NCBI GenBank assembly: GCA_903930505.1
Contig: CAIYYQ010000207.1
Coordinates: forward strand, 1-20,562
Reading direction: 5' to 3'
Length of the DNA stretch: 20,562 bases
DNA from: Methanobacteriota archaeon
GTDB lineage: Archaea > Thermoplasmatota > E2 > DHVEG-1
Shown here: in pieces, positions 7,601 to 14,400 of the stretch
Numbering within the stretch: the first letter of the stretch is position 1
How the letters are laid out: each line of letters opens with the position of its first letter
Notes under the pieces: model-generated
Seen by the model: the letters and a program-made list of their open reading frames with translations, nothing else
Databases searched by the model: none
What the model was told of the DNA's origin: nothing
Position numbers and translations under genes: made by a program

Positions 7601-9953
7601 AGGGAACGGAGTGGTCTCCTCACCGTCAGTAATCGATGGCGTTCTCTATGTTGGTTCCCTTGATTATAAAGTATATGCATTTTGTGCTGCGAACGGGAGT
7701 AAAATATGGGAGTATCCAACAGGAGGTATCATATTCTCGTCTCCTGCAGTCGTTGAAGGAAGAGTGTACATCGGATCATTTGATAACAATGTCTACGCGT
7801 TAAACGCAAACAATGGGAGTAAAATATGGAACTATGCGACTGGTGGAGGTGTCTATTCGTCTCCGACAATTGTCAACCAAGTCGTCTATGTGGGGTCAGA
7901 TGATAATAAAATATATGCACTGAATGCGTTAAACGGTAGTAAACTCTGGAATTATACAACAGGCGGAACAGTCCGTTCATCACCCGCGGTCGTCCAAAAC
8001 ATAGTCTACGTGTGTTCCTACGATGGGAAGCTCTATGCACTCTATGCAAATAATGGGAGTAAAATATGGGAAAGCTCAATCGGTTGCGATCATTCGTCAC
8101 CAGCGGTTGATAATGGGATCGTCTATGTTGGATCTGCCAACAGTAGAGTGTATGCAGTGTACGCAAACAACGGGACAACAAAATGGAGTTACTTGACCGG
8201 GAGCGCAGTTCGATCATCTCCCGCGATCGCAAATGGACTCTTATATATTGGATCTGATGATGGAAAACTCTATGCTCTCTATCTCTCGAATGGAAGCAAA
8301 GCCTGGGATAAAGTCATTGGGGATAATGGTGTCAGGTCTTCCCCCGCTGTTGCAGGGAATAACATAGTTTATGTTGGAGATATGTCTACCGCCGGTAAAA
8401 TATTTGCAGTAAATGCATCCACTGGTTCAGAGGTATGGGTGTACCAGACGAATATACAAATTGAATCATCCCCTGCGGTTGTTGACAACGTGATGTATAC
8501 CGGTGGTGGGCAGCGTGTGTACGCATTTGGATTACCAACGAAGATATCTCCTGTTGGACAATGGCCGTTCAATGAGGGAAGCGGAACAATCACATATGAT
8601 GCAACATCATTCCATAACGATGGGACGATCAGTGGTGCAACATGGACAACCGGGTATTCAGGGAGTGCTCTTTATTTTGATGGATCAAACAGTAAGGTGA
8701 CTGTCCCGCATGCATCAAGCATTGATATTACTGAGCCATTTCTTGTACAAGCTTGGATTAATCTATCGGGTGCAGCTCCTTACTACGCTATCGTGGATAA
8801 GTTTCAATATATTTCGGGTTCAGATAGTAGAGGTTTTACGCTCTACGTCAATAATGGACATCTACGATTATCTATCTACTGCGGGGCGAATGGGAGCTGT
8901 GACATCCAAGGTACCTCAGGTGATCTTCGGGACAATAAATGGCACAACGTTATTGGCATGTGGGATGGCAACTATACTAAGATTTTTGTTGATGGAAAAC
9001 TCAATGGATCAACTGCATGGACGTATCCGCCTGCATCCACGACCAATTCCCTGGGCATCGGTCAGCGGCTCAGTGGATGGGGAAGCTATATGCCATTCCA
9101 AGGTAAGATAGATGAGGTAAGTGTATCGATTCTGAACAATCCGCCGAGGACCCCGGTGAATCCCAACCCGCAAAATGGAGCAGCAAATGTTTCGATTAAT
9201 GCTGACCTGAGTTGGACTGGTGGTGATCCTGATGCAGGGGATATAGTGAGCTATGATGTGTATTTTGGGACTAGCAACCCGCCGTCTCTTGTTGTTCATA
9301 ACCAGAGTGCGACAACCTATGATCCAGGTACAATGAATTACAATACAATGTATTATTGGAAGATCGTTGCTTGGGATAACCATGCTGCATCAACAACTGG
9401 TGTAATTTGGAGTTTCACGACTCAGACACAGCCGGTTCCTCCAGCACCAACGCAAGTAAATGATACTACACCTTGGAATATTTACGCAGCAGACCTGTAT
9501 AAGGGAATCGGCGGATATCCAGGGCGGTACATTGGACAGCCAGCCACATATCGGAGCAACTCCACAGAAACTGGGAGCGACCTGTACTTCAACTTTTCTT
9601 GGGGCGACAGCAATAACACCGTGGTCGGGCCGGTCTCTGGTTTCGCAAATGCATCCTTTACATACGGCCGCTGGGGTATGTACAACATAACTGTCACCGT
9701 GAAACATGGGGCTAGTGGTACGCCAAGTGGCCCATCACCTGTGCGCCCTGTGAGAATGTTCAAAGCAGGTGATATGAACAACGATGACAGGGTCACGTTC
9801 GCGGATATTGATCCGTTTGTTGAAGCGCTCAGTGGTCATGCAGCCTGGGTAACGAGTCACCCAGACAGGTATTGGTTCACTGCAGACTGTAACTTTAACC
9901 ACGGTGTCAGCTTCGCGGATATTGATCCGTTCGTTGCATTGATTGGGACATAA
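1653..9953 (+). CDS. Giant secreted papain-like (C1A) cysteine peptidase with beta-helix, Fn3, PQQ, LamG, PKD and dockerin-like modules
   Basis: A 2766-residue exported protein, numbered from ATG 1653. Residues 1-32 are a signal peptide ending near VVFA. About 130-372 is a papain-family domain: oxyanion Gln163 and nucleophile Cys169 (QDGQGCCTAW, with the Gln-to-Cys spacing of 6 seen in papain), His319 (HNHANTIVGY) and Asn346 (NSWGHNWG). All triad residues are present; the residue after the nucleophile is Thr instead of Trp. Next come a NosD/CASH-type right-handed beta-helix (about 515-845), two Fn3-like repeats (853-1048), a second, longer beta-helix (about 1050-1610), a beta-sandwich region (about 1620-1750) and two more Fn3-like repeats (1753-1948). 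The rest is an eight-repeat PQQ-type propeller (about 1985-2298), a LamG-like domain (about 2299-2494), a fifth Fn3-like repeat (2495-2592), a PKD-like domain (about 2595-2700) and a dockerin-like tail (about 2704-2766). It probably degrades extracellular protein while bound to a polymer or complex. The second dockerin loop (DCNFNHGVSFAD) has Asn for Asp at position 5 and His for Gly at position 6. Domain calls are by motif reading, with approximate borders. Confidence 0.92.
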   Translation: MNRILSKKAVVIGIFVLLIGGIFVVGLNVVFAHKTSPTYVSAERISTSNLSSSTGTILEKGDASAMKYYYQTMKDNIIIKYHFATQDEINAMKKRVGVYDPYKNYNILYDGHGTGYALPSDEDWNQMVGTVRIVDGIQNAGGRLLPASLDHSTESYFPYTDTQDGQGCCTAWSVSYYQNGYLQAVDHQWTQASTGNKSQLMSQLWTYNKCRFGTDNGTNPWDNAQVIASIGDCRQINLPFNPLDNLSWGNETAWRDAPEYRVKNITEMFSPFSDSTVNAVKAALNDGHLISMALNASSFDGLLNDDTINSSDLCDDHNHANTIVGYDDNRVDPAGSGETGCFKLVNSWGHNWGPLNNGLYWMTYSAFKNLTAPLLWFDDYYSSGSTSPKFLGVWKLNPPGDRDSSVELGVGLPTSPDEKRFPVCYGYSKGMYPYPDFMCLDVTEFYDDWLHGAIDFYLKMGDATNESTINSFKMEYYSTTYTPGAPTRVSDESPVTPRTSPCTVNVTFRPTSPVLNINTMVYYNSLQTAIEAANTGDLIVVCADTTLYERIFINKSLTISGYMKERTVIDAAGKGDTITINANNVTIKDFTIRGDLYTGIFMKTGIRDCRIEKNLITNNHDGIWLYESNINNTIIGNLIKNNANYGVWLRSLDTYNIITDNNISSNTNGGLQIHYSSNNNTIAENTFFNNLLGIKLFTVGKNFVANNIITYNTEDGIDFSLANDSIVTGNMIANNGYDGLFFIYTSCNNLIMNCTIRDNGRSGIWLNNSNNNVIYNNSFSNTMNALDNATNKWNTTKTAGINIFGGLYLGGNYWNDYSGNDVNGDGLGDTAVPYTCLGRIRNGGDILPLTVVNNPPSQPSYLYPQNGATGISINDDLGWSACTDPGNTITYDVYFGTTTSPPLVSPNQTATTYDNPVAMNFNTTYYWKIIAWDNHEASTSGPLWNFTTSINNPPNTTGNPNPANSSTNVPIIQTLSWTGGDPDGDPVTYNVYFGMNTTPSMAVNNQSELSYGPLTLLYYKTYYWRIVAWDNHGAFTNGSLWHFTTKRPTTVYVDDNFNENTPEWNSTRFASIQKGIDQVADGGTIFVWDGTYSELCSATSRLFNLTGNSSSTTFMKGSGSGALLNLQSSQWVNISGFTMKDSGIGIILDSCSNIHITNTVVTNTTNYGIYLHTSSYNNISGNNVSANKGYGIYLTDSCSYNNLWSNTVNNNTNNGIHLYSSSDNIIDLNTANYNQVGFMISYSQNNDVIGNSANYNAQHGIYVWYSGPDNSISENMIHYNGQNGIYLDHSSNNNMGSNIVNDNTQYGILLEFDSNSNMVGNSNTVNNNGIYGVYLRYCTGNMITQNTIQENQQYDLYIDGNDDTQFFHSITNNIGSGGRNIVFFRNFFNSYWSGTCSELFLYNTDNSIFNYIVCSGSDTKQNDGIIIRNTDFATFSHVASSANYYGFMCVNCNNNTFFDNTVGNNKFDGIYLSGSDNKVFYNTIVTNNNDGISIPGNPSNILRGNFIHDNVISYNYNDGISLYGESNMQPNRIYSNNITNNSYGVYAYPGSSNNMIYHNNFKGNNPLNARDDGWSTWDDGVSEGNYWDNWGGVGGYLIPGTAGKTDRFPFGTPYGWRPSLNNSVDNVNVVLTTGGYAPWFGTKEFYTPYMNNNDSAQSGHVGDNQYSWIKTTVTGPVSLKFYWKVSSEINHDYLIFFVDGYEQARISGEVDWQQNTYTISSGSHELKWNYTKDASADTGLDCGWIDILDCTVNNPPNTPSSPSPANGSTGVSITADLSWTGGDPDSGDTVTYDVYFGTTNPPAKVVSNQSGTTYDTGTMNFNTIYYWKIVAWDNHGASTVGPLWYFTTEINNPPNIPSNPNPANGLLYVPVTTTLNWTGGDGDPGDIVTYDVYFGLTNPPSQVVGNQSAVIYNPGILQYNTTYYWKIRAWDNHGAYTEGAVWQFTTQVFTSLHWPMFRRMSNHTAYTSDQGPFTNNQLWVYLIGNGVVSSPSVIDGVLYVGSLDYKVYAFCAANGSKIWEYPTGGIIFSSPAVVEGRVYIGSFDNNVYALNANNGSKIWNYATGGGVYSSPTIVNQVVYVGSDDNKIYALNALNGSKLWNYTTGGTVRSSPAVVQNIVYVCSYDGKLYALYANNGSKIWESSIGCDHSSPAVDNGIVYVGSANSRVYAVYANNGTTKWSYLTGSAVRSSPAIANGLLYIGSDDGKLYALYLSNGSKAWDKVIGDNGVRSSPAVAGNNIVYVGDMSTAGKIFAVNASTGSEVWVYQTNIQIESSPAVVDNVMYTGGGQRVYAFGLPTKISPVGQWPFNEGSGTITYDATSFHNDGTISGATWTTGYSGSALYFDGSNSKVTVPHASSIDITEPFLVQAWINLSGAAPYYAIVDKFQYISGSDSRGFTLYVNNGHLRLSIYCGANGSCDIQGTSGDLRDNKWHNVIGMWDGNYTKIFVDGKLNGSTAWTYPPASTTNSLGIGQRLSGWGSYMPFQGKIDEVSVSILNNPPRTPVNPNPQNGAANVSINADLSWTGGDPDAGDIVSYDVYFGTSNPPSLVVHNQSATTYDPGTMNYNTMYYWKIVAWDNHAASTTGVIWSFTTQTQPVPPAPTQVNDTTPWNIYAADLYKGIGGYPGRYIGQPATYRSNSTETGSDLYFNFSWGDSNNTVVGPVSGFANASFTYGRWGMYNITVTVKHGASGTPSGPSPVRPVRMFKAGDMNNDDRVTFADIDPFVEALSGHAAWVTSHPDRYWFTADCNFNHGVSFADIDPFVALIGT
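4209..4796 (+). repeat. Fn3-like repeats 1 and 2 (294-bp tandem pair)
   Basis: Two 98-residue units within the giant peptidase gene, starting at 4209 and 4503. Each begins NNPP and carries a YDVYFG or YNVYFG strand, a YYWKI or YYWRI strand, AWDNH and a closing FTT. They follow the first beta-helix and probably act as a spacer or binding module. Confidence 0.85.
6909..7496 (+). repeat. Fn3-like repeats 3 and 4 (294-bp tandem pair)
   Basis: Units start at 6909 and 7203, the same period as the first pair and in the same phase. Shared motifs are NNPPN, WTGGD, TYDVYFG, YYWKI, AWDNHGA and FTT. They separate the beta-sandwich region from the PQQ-type propeller. Confidence 0.85.
7611..8545 (+). repeat. 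Eight PQQ-type propeller repeats, about 120 bp each
   Basis: SSP motifs recur near 7618, 7738, 7858, 7978, 8095, 8215, 8338 and 8466, a period of about 120 bases. The unit reads SSPAVV, VYVGS, VYALNA, NGSKIW, YTTG. The nucleotide string gggagtaaaatatgg recurs almost unchanged in units 1, 2 and 4. The family is known as a beta-propeller (BamB/PQQ-enzyme-like). No dehydrogenase active site was noticed, so it is probably a structural or binding propeller. Confidence 0.85.
8546..9133 (+). other. LamG/concanavalin-like domain inside the giant peptidase
   Basis: The segment has the usual order of a LamG-like jellyroll: WPFNEGSG, HNDGTI, ALYFDGSNSKV, VQAWINL, KWHNVIGMWDG, KIFVDGKLNG, GKIDEVSV. Domains of this family often bind glycans or are accessory modules of secreted hydrolases. 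It lies between the propeller and Fn3-like repeat 5. Confidence 0.75.
9135..9428 (+). repeat. Fn3-like repeat 5 (single unit)
   Basis: A fifth unit of the same 98-residue repeat (NNPPRTP start, WTGGDPDAGD, YDVYFGTSNPP, AWDNH, FTT), between the LamG-like and PKD-like domains. It is closest by eye to units 3 and 4. Confidence 0.85.
9764..9953 (+). other. Dockerin-like C-terminal tail of the giant peptidase
   Basis: Two Ca-loop motifs (DMNNDDRVTFAD and DCNFNHGVSFAD), each followed by IDPFV, end at ALIGT and the stop codon. The last 21 bases including the stop (gttgcattgattgggacataa) are identical to those ending the first gene (1480-1500). The known function of the family is calcium-dependent cohesin binding. 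Here the second loop is degenerate and no cohesin is seen in the window. Confidence 0.7.
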
Positions 9954-10065
9954 TTTCATCAATGCAAATTGCTAATAAAATTCTCAGAAAAAACAGATAA
10001 AATATATTCGGTAGTTGCAATTAGATCTCAGTACATTTCAAACGATATAAAATGAATATTATTGC

Positions 10066-10087
10066 TTTTTTTTCATTATATTTCTTT
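10066..10087 (+). terminator. T-tract terminator candidate downstream of the giant peptidase gene
   Basis: Eight consecutive Ts (10066-10073) are followed shortly by TTTCTTTT, about 110 bases after the stop codon. Archaeal RNA polymerase terminates at U-tracts without needing a hairpin. Inferred. Confidence 0.4.
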
Positions 10088-10221
10088 TGAATAAAATATA
10101 TAAATCAAACAATAAAAAAATCTGAAAAAATCAGAACATAGAGATGCTTACGATCTACAACCCCACGTCATAAGAAACTATCATCGTGGTTAAGAACGAT
10201 ATATTAAAAAAAATAAAAGAG

Positions 10222-10252
10222 TCCATGGAAAAACCATGGATCAAATTTTTTT
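10222..10252. terminator. Bidirectional hairpin/T-tract terminator
   Basis: TCCATGG, AAAAA, CCATGGA is a perfect 7-bp stem with a 5-base loop. On the plus strand it is followed by seven Ts (10246-10252). On the minus strand it is followed by a T-rich stretch including eight Ts. It lies 36 bases beyond the stop of the minus-strand gene at 10276, so it most likely ends that gene; it could also end a plus-strand transcript. Confidence 0.6.
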
Positions 10253-10275
10253 GTTGGCTACACAGTTGATTAGCT

Positions 10276-10731
10276 CTACCTAATTGATGATGCTAAAGAG
10301 AGCGTATTCATTTTAGAAGGTAGGATGGAAATCAATACAGCATATCCGACATATCCGTCTAATGATGCAGTTATCCATGCAGGAATTGCATTCAGGGATT
10401 TAGAATTAGGTACAGTCAATGTTACACTACCGGATTTCCCTTGCGTACCACTACTGACAACTTTTCCATCGATACAAAGGGATACCAATGCGTGTTCAGC
10501 TAACATCTTTTTCTGACCCTTCGCATCTATCTGATAAACAGTGATATCAAATTTTCCTCCAGCATATATTTTTGCAGGAACTACAAAGTTCAGTTGCCCT
10601 TTCATTTCAGGAATTGGTTCAGGTTTCTCAGCGATTGCATCTATTTTTTTTGCTTGTACAATAGTTGGTCCAATAACCACAAGTGCCATTAGTGCCGCTA
10701 GCCCCAATGCCATTAATTTTTTTGTGTTCAT
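10276..10731 (-). CDS. Small secreted protein of unknown function
   Basis: A 151-residue exported protein. A typical signal peptide (MNTKKLMALGLAALMALVVI, ending near IVQA) is followed by a roughly 120-residue mature part. The mature part reads like an Ig/Fn3-type beta-sandwich: VPAKIYAGGKFDITVYQID, then ALVSLCIDGKVVS, then GSVTLTVPNS. No catalytic motif and no membrane anchor were seen. Start options are GTG 10743, ATG 10734 and ATG 10731. GTGATC (10738-10743) matches the archaeal anti-Shine-Dalgarno and sits 6 bases before 10731, so I chose that start. A leaderless start at GTG 10743 is also possible, because the TATA box at 10768-10775 predicts initiation near 10745. It is transcribed divergently from the next small gene. 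Confidence 0.75.
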   Translation of the reverse strand: MNTKKLMALGLAALMALVVIGPTIVQAKKIDAIAEKPEPIPEMKGQLNFVVPAKIYAGGKFDITVYQIDAKGQKKMLAEHALVSLCIDGKVVSSGTQGKSGSVTLTVPNSKSLNAIPAWITASLDGYVGYAVLISILPSKMNTLSLASSIR

Positions 10732-10767
10732 CATGTCGATCACATTACTATACTCTCAAATTTTTAG

Positions 10768-10775
10768 TATTTAAA
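10768..10775 (-). promoter_or_regulatory. TATA box for the small secreted protein gene
   Basis: On the minus strand this reads TTTAAATA. Initiation about 26 bases downstream falls near 10745, only a few bases before the candidate start codons, giving a very short leader or a leaderless mRNA. Confidence 0.45.
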
Positions 10776-10933
10776 CATGCCGTATTATTTTTCCAATTTG
10801 TAAAAATGTCAACCACAAAAAAATCTAAAATCACCCCTATACAACAGAAGGAAAATTTAAAAATAAATCTCCTAGCGTCTCTCTTTTCACCACCAAAAAA
10901 ATGATGACCCTAAAAGACGATATTGTTACATAG

Positions 10934-10950
10934 AATAAATAAAATAGATA
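10934..10950 (+). promoter_or_regulatory. TATA-like element for the 122-residue protein gene
   Basis: An AATAAATAAAATAGATA stretch is centred about 30 bases before ATG 10971. This predicts a transcript starting almost at the start codon, meaning a leaderless mRNA. The region is AT-rich, so the match is not strong. Confidence 0.35.
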
Positions 10951-10970
10951 TCTTACACTAAAAGAATAGT

Positions 10971-11339
10971 ATGAGGACTGTTGAGATGAAAAGGAAATTT
11001 TTTGTTGGTGTAGTAATTGTTGTATTCCTGTCTACAGGATTAATTGCACCATCGCAAGCAATACTTATACCAACATCTAACCACAAAGATTCATTGGACC
11101 CTGGCGGAATCAGAGGGCCAATTTTTGGAATAATCCAAGGCTATCAATTTCATGATCCCTGGAATTATACGCTCAGTTTCTACGCAATTTTCGTCATCTA
11201 TCTCGGAAAAGGATATGGTTTTGATTCAGGATTTTACCCACGACTTCTCATATGTAGACAGATAGACTGGAGATACCATTTCTTTGAAGGCATTATTACT
11301 CCAACATATATTTCTGGGACGATCTCAGGTCTTCCATAA
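10971..11339 (+). CDS. Small secreted protein of unknown function (IRGPIFG motif)
   Basis: A 122-residue exported protein. An N-terminal basic segment (MKRK) and hydrophobic core (FFVGVVIVVFLSTGLIA) end near PSQA and form a signal peptide. The mature part is about 90 residues and rich in Gly, Tyr, Phe and Ile, with GGIRGPIFGIIQGYQF near its start and no recognisable catalytic motif. An alternative ATG at 10986 (MKRKFF) also gives a good signal peptide. No strong ribosome binding site is seen before 10971, consistent with leaderless translation. It is convergent with the large minus-strand peptidase gene, leaving 85 bases between the stops. Unknown function; possibly a small surface protein. 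Confidence 0.7.
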   Translation: MRTVEMKRKFFVGVVIVVFLSTGLIAPSQAILIPTSNHKDSLDPGGIRGPIFGIIQGYQFHDPWNYTLSFYAIFVIYLGKGYGFDSGFYPRLLICRQIDWRYHFFEGIITPTYISGTISGLP

Positions 11340-11374
11340 CAATGAAAATGTAAGGTAATACGTCTTAATGGCTG

Positions 11375-11396
11375 AGTGATTTCAACCACTATTTTT
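11375..11396 (+). terminator. Weak hairpin/T-tract after the 122-residue protein gene
   Basis: AGTG and CACT pair around an 8-base loop and are followed by ATTTTT, 36 bases after the stop codon. The stem is short, so this is a low-confidence terminator. Confidence 0.3.
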
Positions 11397-11424
11397 AGGC
11401 TTCAGATGAACATAGGGTATAGTA

Positions 11425-14400
11425 CTAGCCGCCATATCCTGGCCCGGAGTAATCCTGTTTTGGCGTGATGGTTTCTAGGTAAGCATTATCTTTTGTGATC
11501 CACCAAGATGTTGAATCGTTGGAATAACTCCAGATAGTTGGATATTCAACATTCCATTGTGTTGCGGATCCGTCGTAATAATTGTTATTGGGATAGTCAC
11601 AATCATAGGCGACACCGTAGTTAAAAGATTCGTTCATACTGATATGATAATCACCATTCCAATCCGCGATGTACGCATTGGGATGTGTCCAGTCAGCCCC
11701 GCTTTTATCAGTTCCAGAGTATCCTTGTCCTTGTGAACTATGAGCACATTGCCAGCTGATCCATGTCCAAAAGAGGTTATTGTTCGTCATCCAGAGTGCA
11801 TCTTCAAATCCACCTGCCCATTCATCTCCGAGATCCCAGGGGTTAGGATCCCCATCATCCCAATCACACCATGATTTATGATCTTTATCTGTTGCAGTCA
11901 AAATCAAACGATTCGGATAGTAAAAGGGTGTTGGTACCCAAATGATTCCACCGTATGGGAGATAATGAGGCATGTAGATGATTTCATATTCAAGGTTATT
12001 GAGATACCGACCAGCATCGCAGGTGTCAAGGACAATGATCATATCTTGGCATTTGGTCATGTCAAGTCTTGCATCAATCCATGAGATGTTGACTTCTTGA
12101 TTAAACAACCATTTGTTATCTTCGTAGCTATGGCCCATGTACATAAAGAACACCTTGTCGTCTCGATCAGTTTTTGATGCAAGATTACTGAGTGATAGGT
12201 TGGTATTTGTTTTGTTATAGAGCAGATCTACCCCTGGGTCTGCTGTCCAGCGACTGAGGTAATAGATCTTGTCGTCCGTGTATCCATATTTGTTTTTCAA
12301 TAAATTGTACATGACATGTGCGGTTTCATCGAAGGTGTACTCATCAAGGTTACTTGCGGCTCCATGGTTCTGGTTTCTGTCATCAGTTGGGTTTGAATCC
12401 CAATCATCTGAGCCGAGAATGAGGACTGCGTATTTTGTTTGGCCACAGGGATCAGTATGATATGTTTTTACTTCAGCTCCATCGGTGAGTCGGTCACCAT
12501 CAGTGTCTTTTAACCAGGATTTGGTCCCATTAGCGAATTCCTCACCATCTGTTAATCCATCACCATCAGAATCACCAGTACCCCAATTCCAGCCTTGAGA
12601 CGATGTACCAAACTGAATGACACCCGGGCTTGTGGTAAGATTGAAGTTAACTGTAATATCATGAGTGCCTGAACCAAGTGTACCCATAGGATAGCAATAC
12701 TCAGAGTTGTTATAGGCAATTTGACCTGAGGCTCTCACATCAATAGGAGTGCCACCATCACGATACGCGCTGTCGAGGTATCCTTGCATGTGTCCTCGGA
12801 GGAAGAAGACGTTTGCAGTAACGACAGTGAGTTGCATATGTACCGTAAAGCTTTGGTAGTATGGGTCTCCGTAGGTATACAAATTATAATCGTTATGCAC
12901 ACCTGCGAACATAAGGTATTGTGTTGATGTCACTTGCATTTTGCTTCCATCGTTGTCAAAATCTGTTGCCCAGTGTAGGCAATAATCACCGGTAGCAACT
13001 GGGATGTTTGATTCAACAATTATCTTTCCTGGTTGAGGAGTAACATGATAGGGGACAGAAACACCTGTACTGTCCCAGAGACCAACGACTGTGAAATTAT
13101 CTTCCGGGTCGCCAATGCTTGGATTGGTGTTGTAACTCACCAGGGTGACCTGGAGAACAGATGATGCCATAGACTGTTGAACATGCGCGGTGAAAACTAA
13201 ATTACTGAACGGATCAGTAGTTGGTGGTTCAGTTATGTCAAAACTGGTCATGTAGCTATATTCTGGTAATCCAAGTGCGTAACTCACTGGAATGTTTCGA
13301 TTGAATTCTCCGTTTCCAGCTCCGACGTCATCAAGGAAGGTTTTCACCTGCCAGTCACTCCACCCATACCCGGGGGTAGTAGGAGATGTTGGATTTGTTT
13401 TGTAGAGATGGAGTTCGTCAATATTTTTAAGTCCGTCGTGATCATAATCTAGATTTGCATCATTTACTAAGGGATCAAGAGCAGTAGGATACTGATGTTC
13501 TTCTGAGTCATTCATTCCATCGCCATCAGAATCGGTATTACATGCGTTTGCCCCTGCTGCTAGATTAGTTAGTCCTCTCGATTTCCAATATGTGATTTCT
13601 CCGCCGTCATTCCATCCATCTTGATCAGAATCTGCAGATGTAAAATTGGTTCCATAGATATAGAGTTCTTCTTGGTTGTAAAGCGAATCTGCATCTTGAT
13701 CAGAGGTGCCAGTGGTAACGACTTTGTTATGATCGTAGGTTGTCATCGCGATCGCTGGATAGGAATTTCCTGGAAGGTAGAGGTCTTTGGTTTCGCTGTT
13801 GGAGATAGTACTTGAGAGAATCGTAGTATTGGTTGTGTATGTTAAATTGTTTACAGTGGATACAACGAAATCATCCCAGAATCCTTCCCCATAGTTGGAG
13901 CTTCCTGATTCGAAGTCACCGATTCTAAATAATTGTGCACTGGTGCCTCCACCACTGAATGTTGCCGTTGTTTGAAAACCTCCATTGATGTAAATATCAT
14001 AGGAGCTCAGAGAAGGATGAACTTTTAGTTCAATATGATACCAAGTATTTGGAGTGAGAGACATAATTGGATGAGCACTTGATCCATCATACCAACTATA
14101 ACCATTTGAATTGTCTATGACAGTTGTTGTCTGTGGTGGATTCGTAAACACGTCAAACCAGTGATGCGGCGTGGTTGGCATGCGGAAGTAGAAGGAGACA
14201 TTGTAGTTCTTGGTGGTATCTAAGGTAGACATTGTATATGTAGCCATTGCCTCTGAGGCTGGACTCGAAGGTGAGTACATACGCATACTATATGGAGCTG
14301 ACACATACTGAGTTGCGTTTGTCTGAACTAACCCAGATCCAGTGGTCGTCACCGTCCAACCATTTAGATTATTATCATTGAAATCATCACTCATGACAAG

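Larger units (their letters stand above)
9954..10275. other. AT-rich convergent intergenic region
   Basis: These 322 bases lie between the giant peptidase gene and the opposing small gene. They hold a T-run terminator candidate, a TATA-like box (10091-10106), a TCTGA/TCAGA hairpin, a CCACG/CGTGG inverted repeat and a CCATGG-stem hairpin followed by T-tracts. A 9-codon reading frame lies at about 10144-10173 (MLTIYNPTS), probably by chance. No tRNA or convincing protein gene was seen. Confidence 0.5.

Noticed and set aside
7611..8545. PQQ-dependent dehydrogenase or BamB assignment from the propeller repeats
   Set aside because: The repeats are only one module of a peptidase-containing chain, and no cofactor-binding or enzyme motifs beyond the blade repeat were noticed.
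3218..9707. Many open frames of 60-130 codons on the opposite strand of the giant peptidase gene
   Set aside because: They are shadows of a repetitive Asn/Thr-rich coding sequence, lack ribosome binding sites, and repeat with the Fn3-like units.
10144..10173. Nine-codon open frame MLTIYNPTS
   Set aside because: Too short to support, with no convincing ribosome binding site; such frames arise by chance.
10130..10195. C/D-box guide RNA on the minus strand of the intergenic region (ATGATAG ... CTGA)
   Set aside because: The C box is imperfect, no D' or C' pair was found, and the flanks do not form a terminal stem.
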